NCBI RefSeq assembly: GCF_043951865.1
Contig: NZ_JBINJF010000028.1
Location: forward strand, 1-58,252
Direction of reading: 5' to 3'
DNA: 58,252 nucleotides
From: JAMQKA01 sp043951865
Lineage (GTDB): Bacteria > Bacteroidota > Rhodothermia > Balneolales > Balneolaceae
Part shown: in pieces, positions 8,933 through 18,462 of the stretch
Layout: each line of letters opens with the position of its first letter
Numbering within the stretch: the stretch's first letter is position 1
The notes under the pieces: generated by a model
The model's database searches: none
What the model saw: the letters and a program-made list of their open reading frames with translations, nothing else
What the model was told of the DNA's origin: nothing
Program-made: the position numbers and the translations under genes

Positions 8933-10216
8933 ATGTTGAATATTGATATTGCGAAGGCTCGGTCATTCCTCTCAGACAACGAATTTGACGAAGCTGTGGG
9001 CCGGGCGAAGGAAAGTTTTGAACTGGTGCAGTCCGGCCGGGGAGAAGGAGCCGAAATGCTGGGTTGGCGCACCCTGCTGTCCGATCCCAATGATGCGGAG
9101 CTGGAGCAGATCGAAACGCTGGCCGGCCAGATCCGTGCGGATGCCGATGTGTTTGTTGCCTGTGGAATCGGGGGGTCATACTTGGGGGCTCGTGCGGTTA
9201 TCGATGCCCTTACCGGTTTTTTTGGCAGCGACGGGCCGGAAGTGATCTTTGCCGGCCACCACATCAGCGGTAAATACCTGAACCAGTTGATTGAGTACCT
9301 GGAGCAACCCAACGAAGAGGGAGACCCCAAGAGCGTGTATGTAAATGTGATTTCGAAGTCGGGCAGTACGCTGGAGACCGCCCTTTCCTTCCGGGTACTC
9401 CGGAAGTGGATACACGAGCAGTATGACCAGCCGGAAGATCGCATAATCTGTACGACCAGCCGGCAGGGCGGGGTGCTGAATCCGCTGGTGGATGAGTACG
9501 GTTACCACAAGTTCGTGATTCCCGATGGGGTGGGCGGGCGCTTTTCGGTATTGACGCCGGTGGGCCTTCTGCCTGTTGCAGCGGCGGGCATCGACATCAA
9601 AGCCCTGGTTTACGGGGCGGTTTCTAAATACAGGGAAATCGAGGAAGATCCGGTCGATGCCATCCGTTATGCCGCCGCCCGTTACGCGCTGTACAAAAGC
9701 GGTAAGGATATTGAGGTGATCACATCGTTTGAACCGGAGCTGCAGTACATGGGCCGCTGGATGCAGCAGCTGCTGGCCGAGAGCGAAGCGAAGGATGGAG
9801 AGGGGCTGTTTCCCACCGTTTCCACATATTCCACCGATCTGCACTCCCTGGGCCAACTGATCCAGCAGGGAAAACGGAATTTGCTCGAAACGTTTCTCGT
9901 CGTTAAAAATGCGGGAGTAAGCAAAACGATTGAATCGTCAGATAAAAATATCGATGGACTCGAATACCTGGCGGGCAAGACGTTTCACGATATAAACAGC
10001 AAAGCCCTGGAGGGAACCATTGAAGCTCATACCCGGGGAGACGTTCCCTGCATAAAACTGATTATGGATAAGCTCAATGCCCGGAATATCGGTGCATTTA
10101 TCTATCTGCTGGAGGTCGTCACGGCTATCTATTGTTACAGTCTCGGGGTAAATCCCTTTAATCAGCCCGGCGTGGAGGATTACAAAAGTGCCATGTATAA
10201 ACTCCTGGGCAAATAG
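8933..10216 (+). CDS. pgi: Glucose-6-phosphate isomerase
   Basis: Interconverts glucose-6-phosphate and fructose-6-phosphate in the cytosol. The 427-residue protein belongs to the short Pgi form (Bacillus-like, about 450) rather than the ~550-residue E. coli form. Family motifs are the sugar-phosphate loop ISKSGSTLET near residue 140 and GGRFSVLTPVGLLP near 201-214. GAAAGG at 8922-8927 precedes the ATG at a good distance. It is monocistronic between a divergent operon and the heptad repeat array. Fructose-6-phosphate from this step is the usual precursor of the GDP-mannose needed by the locus further on. Confidence 0.95.
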   Translation: MLNIDIAKARSFLSDNEFDEAVGRAKESFELVQSGRGEGAEMLGWRTLLSDPNDAELEQIETLAGQIRADADVFVACGIGGSYLGARAVIDALTGFFGSDGPEVIFAGHHISGKYLNQLIEYLEQPNEEGDPKSVYVNVISKSGSTLETALSFRVLRKWIHEQYDQPEDRIICTTSRQGGVLNPLVDEYGYHKFVIPDGVGGRFSVLTPVGLLPVAAAGIDIKALVYGAVSKYREIEEDPVDAIRYAAARYALYKSGKDIEVITSFEPELQYMGRWMQQLLAESEAKDGEGLFPTVSTYSTDLHSLGQLIQQGKRNLLETFLVVKNAGVSKTIESSDKNIDGLEYLAGKTFHDINSKALEGTIEAHTRGDVPCIKLIMDKLNARNIGAFIYLLEVVTAIYCYSLGVNPFNQPGVEDYKSAMYKLLGK

Positions 10217-10224
10217 TGGGAGGT

Positions 10225-10342
10225 GTTGCAGGTTGCAGGTTGAATGTTAAATGTTGCAGGTTGAAGGTTGAAGGTTACAGGTTACAGGTTAGTAGACAAC
10301 CTCAACCTTCAACCTTCAACCTGCAACGTGTAACCTGCAACC
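10225..10342. repeat. Heptanucleotide repeat array with inverted halves
   Basis: Nine consecutive 7-bp units of the type GTTGCAG/GTTGAAG/GTTACAG (10225-10287) are followed, after a 13-base centre, by complementary units of the type CTTCAAC/CTGCAAC (to 10342). The two halves can pair into a long imperfect hairpin. The array fills the gap between pgi and the deoxynucleoside kinase gene and is related to the copy at 4540-4576. Confidence 0.9.
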
Positions 10343-10413
10343 ACCCCAACGAGGCTGTTTAATAATTACTATGACTTCCTGCTAAATATAAATATGCTAA
10401 AGAGGTTTAATTC

Positions 10414-11073
10414 ATGACTGAGGAAGCGAAATTCGGCAATGACAAGCTGAAATTTATTGCCATTGCGGGGAATATCGGTGCGGGCAAATCTTCGCTGACG
10501 CAGCTGCTCTCCAGGCATTTTGACTGGGAAGCATTTTTTGAGTCGGTCGACAACAACCCCTATTTGTCGGATTTTTATGATGACATGCGCCGGTGGAGTT
10601 TTAACCTGCAGATCTATTTTTTGTCCAGCCGGTTTCGCCATCATAAAAAAATGATCGACCAGGGCAAAAACTTTGTTCAGGACCGTACCATCTACGAAGA
10701 TGTGGAAATATTTGCCAAAAACCTGCATGACATGGGACTGATGAGCGACCGTGATTTCAATAACTACCAGGTTCTGTTCCATGAGATGACAAGCTACCTT
10801 CGTCCACCCGACCTGCTGGTTTACCTGCGCGCGCAGGTTCCGACTCTGGTACAGCAGATCCAGGCACGGGGACGCGATTACGAGAGCTCTATTCGGATCG
10901 AATATCTGGAACGGCTGAATCGTTTATATGAAGACTGGATCGATGAGTACCCACACGAAAAGCTTATTATAGACACTGATGACATCGATTTTGTGAATGA
11001 CCAGGAAGATCTGGGGAGGGTTATCGAGCTTGTTGAGCAGCGGATGTTTGGGTTGTTTAATGAATTGCAGTAA
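10414..11073 (+). CDS. Deoxynucleoside kinase family protein
   Basis: Cytosolic salvage enzyme that phosphorylates deoxynucleosides (dNK/dGK/dCK family, PF01712). The 219-residue protein has the P-loop GNIGAGKSS (19-27), the acceptor-site Glu region FESVDNNPYL, the DRTIYED motif near residue 90, and the lid-like ARGRDYES segment near 150. AGAGG at 10401-10405 supports the ATG start. The yceD start follows 19 bases after the stop, so it may head the rpmF-plsX-fab transcript. The base specificity cannot be read from sequence. Confidence 0.9.
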   Translation: MTEEAKFGNDKLKFIAIAGNIGAGKSSLTQLLSRHFDWEAFFESVDNNPYLSDFYDDMRRWSFNLQIYFLSSRFRHHKKMIDQGKNFVQDRTIYEDVEIFAKNLHDMGLMSDRDFNNYQVLFHEMTSYLRPPDLLVYLRAQVPTLVQQIQARGRDYESSIRIEYLERLNRLYEDWIDEYPHEKLIIDTDDIDFVNDQEDLGRVIELVEQRMFGLFNELQ

Positions 11074-11092
11074 AAGGCAATAATTCATAACT

Positions 11093-11629
11093 TTGCCAGC
11101 TATTGTGGATAAGGAAAAACTAGAGTTCAAAATTGTTGAAATTCCGGAAGGCTCCAGCGAACGCACGCTCGGGCTCGACCGTGAAGATCTGGATCTGGGC
11201 GATTACCCCTTTTTGGGAGGGAGTATAGATCTGTCCTTCTACCGGACGCTCCATTTTATCCGCGTCGATTTTACGGTCGATTCCGATATCGAACTTGTTT
11301 GCGACCGTTCGCTGGAGCCCTTTGAATATCCCATAAAAGCGGACTATGAAGTGCTCTTTAAAGTAGATGTGAAGGAAGAGACCGAGACCGAAGAAGGAGC
11401 TGTTCGACGGTTCAACTTCAGTTCAAACACATTGAATATTGAAGAGGAAGTCCGCGACACGATTTTGCTCAATATTCCCATAAAAAAATTACATCCTAAA
11501 TACCTGGATGAGCAGGGAAATCCCCGCGATTTCCAGGAAAAGTCGTTTGGAGACCTGAAAGAGGAGGAAGAGGATTCCGAACTGGCCGATCCCCGCTGGG
11601 AAAAACTGAAGAAACTTAAAGACAACTAA
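11093..11629 (+). CDS. YceD/DUF177 family protein
   Basis: A 178-residue DUF177 protein, the family that sits directly before rpmF in most bacteria and is linked to 23S rRNA and ribosome assembly. The conserved core spans the segment from the central beta strands (DLSFYRTLHFIRVDFTVDS) to the ELVCDRSLEPF motif near residue 70. The C-terminus is acidic. The start is a TTG at 11093, since no ATG lies nearby and a stop closes the frame at 11081. rpmF begins 19 bases downstream. Confidence 0.82.
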   Translation: MPAIVDKEKLEFKIVEIPEGSSERTLGLDREDLDLGDYPFLGGSIDLSFYRTLHFIRVDFTVDSDIELVCDRSLEPFEYPIKADYEVLFKVDVKEETETEEGAVRRFNFSSNTLNIEEEVRDTILLNIPIKKLHPKYLDEQGNPRDFQEKSFGDLKEEEEDSELADPRWEKLKKLKDN

Positions 11630-11648
11630 CGAAAACATTATTAGATAA

Positions 11649-11828
11649 ATGGCACATCCAAAGCGTAGAACATCCAAATCGCGTAGAAATAAACGGCGCT
11701 CTCACCACAAAGTGACCGAACCAACCCTGGCGGAATGTTCCAACTGTGGCGCCTACCACCGTTATCACCACGTTTGCCCGGAATGCGGTTATTACCGCGG
11801 GCGGCAGGTACTAAATGTAGAGCAATAA
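11649..11828 (+). CDS. rpmF: 50S ribosomal protein L32
   Basis: A 59-residue basic protein beginning MAHPKRRTSKSRRNKRRSHH, the classic L32 N-terminus. Two pairs of cysteines, CSNC (30-33) and CPEC (43-46), form the zinc ribbon, so this is the zinc-binding C+ form. It lies between yceD and plsX, its usual neighbours. Confidence 0.97.
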   Translation: MAHPKRRTSKSRRNKRRSHHKVTEPTLAECSNCGAYHRYHHVCPECGYYRGRQVLNVEQ

Positions 11829-11853
11829 TCACTCCAGATCTAATCGTAATTAC

Positions 11854-12840
11854 ATGATTATAGCTGTTGATGCTGCGGGGGGGGATCATTACCCGGAAAG
11901 CCCGGTAAGGGGAGCCATGGAAGCGGTAGAAGAGCGAGATTCACTTCATGTTGTTCTGCTCGGCCCGGAAGATATGGTACGGAAGGAGTTGGACAAACAC
12001 GGGTATGACGGAGATAAGATCTCCGTACAAAATGCCCCCGAGATTATCGGGATGGATGAGTCTCCGGCACAGGCGGTAAAAAGCAAGAGGAATTCCTCAA
12101 TCGTCGCCGGTCTGGGAATGCAGAAGGCGGGCCAGTGCAACGGGTTTGTCAGTGCCGGAAATACCGGTGCCCTGCTGGCTGCATCAACATTTATCCTGGG
12201 AAAACTTGAAGGGGTTACCCGTCCCACGATTGCAGCTACGTTTCCGACCATCAAAGGCTTTCGCTTGCTGCTGGATGCAGGAGCGAACCTGGAGGTAAGG
12301 CCCGAAATGTATTTCCAGTTTGCCCAAATGGGAGCGATTTACGCGAGTGAAGTGATGAAGATCAGCGATCCCAAAATTGGGCTTATTAATATCGGGGAGG
12401 AGAAGGAGAAGGGGACCGAGGTGGTTAAAGAGGCGTATAAACTGTTGGAGCCCTTGCCTGAATTTGTCGGCAACATTGAAGGCGGCGATATCTTTAATGC
12501 CGCTGCCGACGTGTATGTGTGCGACGGTTTTGTCGGTAACGTCCTGTTGAAATTCGGGGAATCCATACCCCGCGCGGTGAACAAGATTATAGAATCTCAG
12601 CTTAAGAAAGAAGCTGAGCGAGGCAAGCCGCAGAGCCCACCCACCGAACTGCTTCAATCTTCCCTTTCCATGTTTAATCCCGAAAACGTTGGCGGAGTCC
12701 CGTTTCTGGGAGTCAATGGTGTAAGCATGGTGGGACACGGGGGCAGTTCGGCCCTGGCCGTCAAAAACATGATTTTCAACGCGGTAAAGTGCGTTGAAAA
12801 CAATATCAATGAAAAGATTATCGCATCTCTCAACAGTTAA
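11854..12840 (+). CDS. plsX: Phosphate acyltransferase PlsX
   Basis: Converts acyl-ACP and phosphate to acyl-phosphate, the donor for the first acylation of glycerol-3-phosphate. The 328-residue length and the motifs IAVDAAGGDHYP at the N-terminus, GFVSAGNTGALLA near 93 and VCDGFVGNVLLK near 222 are typical. The DNA has eight consecutive G at codons 8-10 (11877-11884), a potential slippage or sequencing-error site, but the frame is intact. It is in the rpmF-plsX-fabH order found widely. Confidence 0.96.
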   Translation: MIIAVDAAGGDHYPESPVRGAMEAVEERDSLHVVLLGPEDMVRKELDKHGYDGDKISVQNAPEIIGMDESPAQAVKSKRNSSIVAGLGMQKAGQCNGFVSAGNTGALLAASTFILGKLEGVTRPTIAATFPTIKGFRLLLDAGANLEVRPEMYFQFAQMGAIYASEVMKISDPKIGLINIGEEKEKGTEVVKEAYKLLEPLPEFVGNIEGGDIFNAAADVYVCDGFVGNVLLKFGESIPRAVNKIIESQLKKEAERGKPQSPPTELLQSSLSMFNPENVGGVPFLGVNGVSMVGHGGSSALAVKNMIFNAVKCVENNINEKIIASLNS

Positions 12841-12855
12841 TCCTAAAAGTATTTC

Positions 12856-13848
12856 ATGGCTGAACTAAAGCGTTCGAAGATAACCTCGGTAGGACATTAC
12901 TTGCCTGAAACCCGTCTCACCAATCATGATCTTGAAGAGATGGTTGAGACCAATGATGAATGGATAAGAACGCGAACCGGAATCAGGGAGCGGCGTATTC
13001 TCGACGATGACGACAAAGCCACAGCCTACATGGCTGCAGAGGCCGCAAAAGAAGCGCTGGAGGTCCGGGGGATTTCAGCCGACGAGGTGGATGCGATTAT
13101 CGTGGCAACCGTCACCCCCGACTACCTTTTCCCGGCTACGGCCTGCCTGGTACAGGATTATATCGGTGCCGAAAACGCTTTCGGGTATGATCTTTCGGCG
13201 GCGTGTTCCGGCTTTCTGTTCGCATTGACAAGCGGAGCCAGCCTGATCGAATCCGGTAGGGCCGAAAAGGTGTTGGTTATCGGTGCTGACAAAATGAGTT
13301 CTATCGTCGATTACACCGACCGGTCTACCTGTATCCTGTTCGGCGATGGTGCCGGAGCTGTCCTGCTGGAACCCTCTGACGATGAGACGGGCATTATCGA
13401 TTCTATCCAATACACTGAGGGGGATACCGATTGTGCCCTTTACCAGCCTGCAGGAGGGAGCTTAAATCCCGCCAGCGAGCAGACGGTGGCGCAGGGTCAG
13501 CATTTCATAAAACAGGATGGCCGAACCGTATTCAAGAAAGCCACTGAGGGAATGGCGGATGTCTCCCTGGAAATCATGGAAAAGAATGACCTTGATGCCG
13601 AGGATGTGGCCTGGCTCGTTCCGCACCAGGCCAACAAGCGGATTATCGATGCCACCGCACGGCGAATGGGTTTGAGCGAAGACAAGGTGATGATCAATAT
13701 CGACAAGTATGGAAATACGACGGCGGCCACCATTCCGCTTTGCCTGTACGACTGGAAAGACGAACTTGAACACGGCGACAACCTGGTACTGGCAGCCTTC
13801 GGCGGCGGGTACACATGGGGTGCCGTATATGTAAAGTGGGGAGTATAG
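12856..13848 (+). CDS. fabH: 3-oxoacyl-ACP synthase III
   Basis: Starts fatty acid synthesis by condensing an acyl-CoA primer with malonyl-ACP. The 330-residue protein carries the catalytic triad: Cys in DLSAACSGFLFAL (near 116), His in VPHQANKRI (near 257) and Asn in KYGNTTAATIPL (near 287). It follows plsX by 15 bases and precedes fabD by 3 bases, so translation is probably coupled. Confidence 0.97.
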   Translation: MAELKRSKITSVGHYLPETRLTNHDLEEMVETNDEWIRTRTGIRERRILDDDDKATAYMAAEAAKEALEVRGISADEVDAIIVATVTPDYLFPATACLVQDYIGAENAFGYDLSAACSGFLFALTSGASLIESGRAEKVLVIGADKMSSIVDYTDRSTCILFGDGAGAVLLEPSDDETGIIDSIQYTEGDTDCALYQPAGGSLNPASEQTVAQGQHFIKQDGRTVFKKATEGMADVSLEIMEKNDLDAEDVAWLVPHQANKRIIDATARRMGLSEDKVMINIDKYGNTTAATIPLCLYDWKDELEHGDNLVLAAFGGGYTWGAVYVKWGV

Positions 13849-13851
13849 AAT

Positions 13852-14739
13852 ATGAGCACAGCGTACCTGTTTCCCGGTCAGGGATCACAATCGGTAGGAA
13901 TGGGAAAGGATCACTATGATTCGAACACCCGTTTTGCGGAGCTTGTTGACCTGGCGAATGAAATCCTGGGTATCGATCTGAAATCGATCATGTTTGAAGG
14001 CCCGGAAGAAACGCTTAAGCAGACTGAATTTACGCAACCGGCTATTTTCCTTCACTCGGTGGGACTTTATAAAACGATCGATGCAGCCCCCGATATGGTT
14101 GCCGGGCACAGCCTGGGCGAATTTTCGGCGCTGGTGGCGTCCGGAGCAGTCGCTTTTGAAGATGCCTTGAATATCGTGCGCAAGCGGGGCCGGCTGATGC
14201 AGCAGGCGGGAGAGCAAAACCCCGGCACGATGGCTGCTGTCATAGGCATGGAAGATGAGGTTGTCGAAGAGATTTGCGCAGAAGCTGCCGACCAGGTCGG
14301 TAAAGAAGTGATCGCTGCCAATTACAACTGTCCGGGCCAGCTTGTAATTTCCGGCGATCTTGAAGCGGTGGAACAAGCCGTTTCGCTGGCAAAAGACCGG
14401 GGCTGTCGTCTGGCAAAGGTGTTGCCGGTAAGCGGGGCATTCCACTCATCCCTGATGCAGCCGGCTTATGACGGGCTGAAACAGGAGCTTGAGCAACTGG
14501 AGGTGCAGAAACCGGAATGCCCGATATACAGCAACTACACCGCGCAGCCGACTACCGAGCCGGAGCAGATCCGCTCCAACCTCCTGAACCAGCTGCTGAA
14601 TCCGGTGCGATGGACGCAGACATTGCAGAATATGCACGATGATGGCGCCAAAACCTTTATCGAAGTGGGACCGGGAAAAGTACTGCAGGGCCTGGTTAAA
14701 CGCACGCTCAGCGATGTGGAGATTGACGGTTATCAATAA
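13852..14739 (+). CDS. fabD: Malonyl-CoA:ACP transacylase
   Basis: Loads malonyl groups onto ACP. The 295-residue protein has the FPGQGSQ opening (7-13), the active-site serine in GHSLGEFSAL (near 84) and the QQAGEQNPGTMAAVIG segment. His in SGAFHSSLM near 200 completes the dyad. It is tightly packed after fabH. Confidence 0.96.
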   Translation: MSTAYLFPGQGSQSVGMGKDHYDSNTRFAELVDLANEILGIDLKSIMFEGPEETLKQTEFTQPAIFLHSVGLYKTIDAAPDMVAGHSLGEFSALVASGAVAFEDALNIVRKRGRLMQQAGEQNPGTMAAVIGMEDEVVEEICAEAADQVGKEVIAANYNCPGQLVISGDLEAVEQAVSLAKDRGCRLAKVLPVSGAFHSSLMQPAYDGLKQELEQLEVQKPECPIYSNYTAQPTTEPEQIRSNLLNQLLNPVRWTQTLQNMHDDGAKTFIEVGPGKVLQGLVKRTLSDVEIDGYQ

Positions 14740-14843
14740 GGCAGATCTGCGGTGGAATACAGCGATAAAATCAAATTTGGATTTGTTTGAAATTTGATGC
14801 TTGTTAATTGTGATTTTAAATAGCGGATTGAATTAAAAGCAAT

Positions 14844-15593
14844 ATGACTCTTACCCTAAAAGATAAAACGGTTTTGATAACAGGCGGAAGCAGGGGCATT
14901 GGTCGCTCCATCGCCTTAACACTTGCAGACTATGGCGCCGATGTCGCTATTACGTATACCAGCTCCGGAGATGCCGCTGAAGAGGTAAAAAAGGAGATCG
15001 AGGCAAAAGGGCAGCGGGCAAAAGCGATCCAGGCCGACGCTGTTGACTGTGCCAGGGCCGCAGACGTCATTGACGGCATCATTGAGGAGTGGGACAAGCT
15101 CGATATTCTTGTAAATAATGCCGGTATCACCATGGATAACCTGATCCTGCGAATGAGTGAAGAACAGTGGGACCAGGTTATCGATGTGAATCTGAAAAGT
15201 GTATTTAACTACAGCAAGGCCGCTGCAAAGCCGATGATCCGCAACAGGGGAGGGTCCATTATCAATATCAGTTCGGTGGTGGGACTCGCGGGCAATGCCG
15301 GCCAGAGCAATTATGCGGCGTCAAAAGCGGGCATCGTCGGGTTTACCAAATCATATGCCAAGGAGTTGGCGTCCCGGAACATCCGGGCCAATGTGGTGGC
15401 CCCCGGATACATCCGGACTGAAATGACCGAGGAGCTCAGTGAAAAGGTGCTGCAGAATATTGAATCAGACACCCCGCTAGGCAGGGCCGGCGAAGCCGAA
15501 GAGGTCGCCGACGCGGTGGCATTTCTGGCATCAGATCTGAGCTCGTACATCACGGGTGAAGTACTTCGCGTCGATGGCGGAATGGCGATGTAG
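14844..15593 (+). CDS. fabG: 3-oxoacyl-ACP reductase
   Basis: NADPH-dependent ketoreductase of fatty acid elongation, a classical short-chain dehydrogenase of 249 residues. It has the cofactor loop GGSRGIGRS (15-23), NNAGITMDN near 90, the catalytic Ser in INISSVVGLAG and YxxxK in YAASKAG near 155. It sits between fabD and acpP, which makes the FabG assignment secure among many similar reductases. A 176-bp gap before acpP may carry a separate acpP promoter. Confidence 0.95.
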   Translation: MTLTLKDKTVLITGGSRGIGRSIALTLADYGADVAITYTSSGDAAEEVKKEIEAKGQRAKAIQADAVDCARAADVIDGIIEEWDKLDILVNNAGITMDNLILRMSEEQWDQVIDVNLKSVFNYSKAAAKPMIRNRGGSIINISSVVGLAGNAGQSNYAASKAGIVGFTKSYAKELASRNIRANVVAPGYIRTEMTEELSEKVLQNIESDTPLGRAGEAEEVADAVAFLASDLSSYITGEVLRVDGGMAM

Positions 15594-15769
15594 CAGGCTG
15601 AATTCCAAATTTTGGTTCATCAGTGATTCAAACAGGTCTTTTTTTAGCGTTGATGAGCTGGAGTTTGAGATTTATCAAATAGTGTATTTTTATATTCAGA
15701 ACTTGTATTATTCGATCGTTATTGATCCTAATTAGTTAAACCTTTAACCGAAGCAAAAAATAAATTGTT

Positions 15770-16009
15770 ATGTCTCAAGACGTAGAATCAAAAGTAAAAT
15801 CGATTATCATTGATAAACTCGGTGTGGATGAATCGGAAGTAGCTGCCGAGGCCAACTTCACGAACGACCTCGGAGCCGACTCTCTTGACACGGTGGAGCT
15901 TATCATGGAATTCGAAAAAGAGTTCGACATCAGCATTCCTGACGAAGATGCAGAAAATATTGCAACCGTAGGCGATGCCGTTGAGTACCTGCAAGGCAAA
16001 GTTTCCTAA
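15770..16009 (+). CDS. acpP: Acyl carrier protein
   Basis: A 79-residue acidic protein that carries acyl chains on a phosphopantetheine arm. The attachment serine is in DLGADSLDTVELIM (Ser near 38). It is placed 24 bases before fabF, the usual order, and its own 176-bp upstream gap suggests extra transcription of this abundant protein. Confidence 0.98.
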   Translation: MSQDVESKVKSIIIDKLGVDESEVAAEANFTNDLGADSLDTVELIMEFEKEFDISIPDEDAENIATVGDAVEYLQGKVS

Positions 16010-16033
16010 TTTTACACTCCACTCCTTATTCTT

Positions 16034-17278
16034 ATGTCTGATCGCAGGGTAGTCATTACCGGGTTAGGTGCCATTACACCAGTTGGGAATACCGCTCCTG
16101 ATTTTTGGAACGGTCTGATCTCTGGCAAAAGTGGTGCCCGAACCATTGAACATTTCGACACCGAGGATTTTCCCACAAAATTTGCCGCACAAATCGATGG
16201 ATATAACGAGGAGGACTATTTTGATCGCAAGGAGGTTCGGCGGCTCGACCGCGTATGCCAGTACGCGCTCATCGCCACCGACGAGGCGATAGAAGATAGC
16301 AAACTCGATCTCGATGAAGTCGATAAAAACAATTTTGCGGTTATCGTGGGTACCGGCATCGGCGGGATGGTTACCTTTTACGAGCAGTCGATAGAATACC
16401 ACAAGCATGGGCCGAGGGGAGTATCTCCATTTTTTATTCCCAAGCTCATACCGGATATGGTAGCCGGACAGATATCCATAAAATATGGCCTCAAAGGGGC
16501 CAATTACTGTGCCGTTTCGGCATGCGCCACCGGCTCACACAATATTGGTCTCGCCTATGATACCATAAAAAACGGACAGGCCGACTATGCTGTTTCCGGT
16601 GGAGCGGAAGCTCCCGTCTCACAAATTGGCGTTGCGGGCTTCAATTCCATGCGCGCCATGTCCACCCGCAACGACTCTCCTGAAACGGCTTCCCGTCCCT
16701 TTGACAAAGATCGTGACGGTTTTGTACTGGGTGAAGGGGCAGCCATACTTATCCTCGAGGAATACGAGCACGCCAAAGCCCGGGATGCGCGGATTTACGG
16801 GGAGATTGTGGGATATGGTTTCTCGGCCGATGCTTATCACATGACCGCCCCGGATCCCAATGGAGAAGGAGTGATCCTCGCACTTACCAAGGCGTTGGAT
16901 TCGGCGGGCATCACACCCGGGGATGTAGATCATATCAATATGCATGGTACATCAACTCCGCTGGGGGATGTGGCGGAAACCAATTCCATTAAAAAGGTCT
17001 TCGGAGATCACGCGTATAATATAAACCACAACTCCACGAAGTCGATGACGGGTCACTCTCTTGGTGCGGCAGGAGCTATGGAATCGGTGGCCACACTCCT
17101 TGCCACCTACCACGACCTGGTGCCCCCAACCATCAACTATGAGACTCCTGATCCCGACTGTGATTTAAACTACACGGTCAACGAAGCAGAGCCCCGTAAG
17201 ATCAGGTATGCGTTAAACAACGCCTTTGGCTTTGGCGGCCATAATACCACGCTCGTTTTTAAGAAGTTTGAAGATTAA
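16034..17278 (+). CDS. fabF: 3-oxoacyl-ACP synthase II
   Basis: Elongating beta-ketoacyl-ACP synthase of 414 residues. It has the catalytic Cys in SACATGSHNIG (near 165), the two His in HGTSTPLGD and TGHSLGAAGA, and the C-terminal GFGGHN. It starts with the family opening RRVVITGLGAITPVG. rnc follows after 5 bases. Confidence 0.97.
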   Translation: MSDRRVVITGLGAITPVGNTAPDFWNGLISGKSGARTIEHFDTEDFPTKFAAQIDGYNEEDYFDRKEVRRLDRVCQYALIATDEAIEDSKLDLDEVDKNNFAVIVGTGIGGMVTFYEQSIEYHKHGPRGVSPFFIPKLIPDMVAGQISIKYGLKGANYCAVSACATGSHNIGLAYDTIKNGQADYAVSGGAEAPVSQIGVAGFNSMRAMSTRNDSPETASRPFDKDRDGFVLGEGAAILILEEYEHAKARDARIYGEIVGYGFSADAYHMTAPDPNGEGVILALTKALDSAGITPGDVDHINMHGTSTPLGDVAETNSIKKVFGDHAYNINHNSTKSMTGHSLGAAGAMESVATLLATYHDLVPPTINYETPDPDCDLNYTVNEAEPRKIRYALNNAFGFGGHNTTLVFKKFED

Positions 17279-17283
17279 TATTG

Positions 17284-18039
17284 ATGTTTAAAAAGCTCAG
17301 GTCATATTTCACAAAGAGCCCATCTCGTGAGATCCCTTCTGAGCATGAAGAGCGACTGGAAAATTTAAAATCGATCATCAATACCGATATTGATGATGCC
17401 CACCTTTTTGTCAGGGCCTTGAGGCACCGATCGGTGCTGGCGGATGAAAAATATGTTCCCTCCGACTCCTATGAGCGCCTTGAATTTTTAGGAGATGCCG
17501 TCCTTGACCTTATTATTACTGAAATTATTTACCAGAAGTTTCCTCAAAAAAATGAAGGTTTTTTAACCAAGCTCAGGGCCAAGCTGGTAAAGGGCGACGC
17601 GCTGGCCTCGTATGCAAAAAAGCTTAACCTCAGCGAACTGCTGGTACTTGGAGAACGGGCGCAGGGACAGGGTATAGAGTTTTCCAAAAGCATACTTGCG
17701 GATGTTTTTGAGGCGCTGGTAGGCGCCATGTATATGGATCAAGGCTATAACCCCACGTTTGATTTTGTGGGACGGGTGATTCATGAGTATGTCGACTTCC
17801 AAAAAGTGATCAACACACTCGACAATCATAAGAGCATCCTGCTGGAATATGCCCAGGCCCACAAAATGGCTATCCCGGAATATGAGGTCGTAGCCGAGGA
17901 GGGACCCGGTCACAACAAAACGTTTGAAATACGGGTCATCGTTGACAACCAGGAGTACGGGAAAGGCAAAGGGAAAAGCAAGAAAGAGGCAGAACAACTG
18001 GCGGCCAAAGAGGCACTGGAAAGGCTGGAAGCGGTTTAG
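17284..18039 (+). CDS. rnc: Ribonuclease III
   Basis: Double-strand-specific endoribonuclease for rRNA and mRNA processing. The 251-residue protein has an RNase III domain with the signature ERLEFLGDAVLD (near 58-69), the second acidic site in ADVFEALVGAMY, and a C-terminal double-stranded RNA-binding domain (about 175-250, ending in KGKSKKEAEQLAAKEALERL). I start at the ATG 17284, not the preceding TTG. It ends the fatty-acid operon, a common arrangement, and also the conserved core of this window. Confidence 0.96.
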   Translation: MFKKLRSYFTKSPSREIPSEHEERLENLKSIINTDIDDAHLFVRALRHRSVLADEKYVPSDSYERLEFLGDAVLDLIITEIIYQKFPQKNEGFLTKLRAKLVKGDALASYAKKLNLSELLVLGERAQGQGIEFSKSILADVFEALVGAMYMDQGYNPTFDFVGRVIHEYVDFQKVINTLDNHKSILLEYAQAHKMAIPEYEVVAEEGPGHNKTFEIRVIVDNQEYGKGKGKSKKEAEQLAAKEALERLEAV

Positions 18040-18462
18040 GATTTAGTTATTGATTACCGGGTTATTCAGGTGTCACATCAAGAGGCCATCACAAAAACTC
18101 CAGACTTCTGGGTCAGAGGAGTTGCATTCCCGTTTTTCGGGGTGATACATCCACCTCCCACCAAATCAGAAGATTTTATAAAAGTCCTCTTAGTTGCTCG
18201 TTACTGGCAACAAGACCAACCGTTACGTTTTTTGTAATCCCGAATTGAGTACTTTAAAGTAAGTCTAATAGAACTCACGTTAGTTAATTAATTGCTGAAA
18301 TTTGGTATCCGAAATTTGCTATTGCTTATAATACTTATTAACCGTTGTTAGCAATATGTTACAAGAATTTATAACATGCTATACTTCATAATACTCTAAG
18401 TAATTTAAATACCCTATATAAGAAAAAGTGTATACTTTATAAATTCCTATAAAATAATTCTG
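18040..18462. other. AT-rich gap at the edge of the conserved core
   Basis: No gene is supported. The sequence becomes clearly AT-rich from about 18230. A short inverted repeat (ACTCC... GGAGT near 18097-18122) lies after rnc but lacks a T-run. This is where the conserved operon ends and the accessory DNA begins. Confidence 0.5.

Noticed and set aside
10225..10342. Heptad array as a CRISPR array
   Set aside because: Units are 7 bp, contiguous, without spacers, and no cas genes are present.
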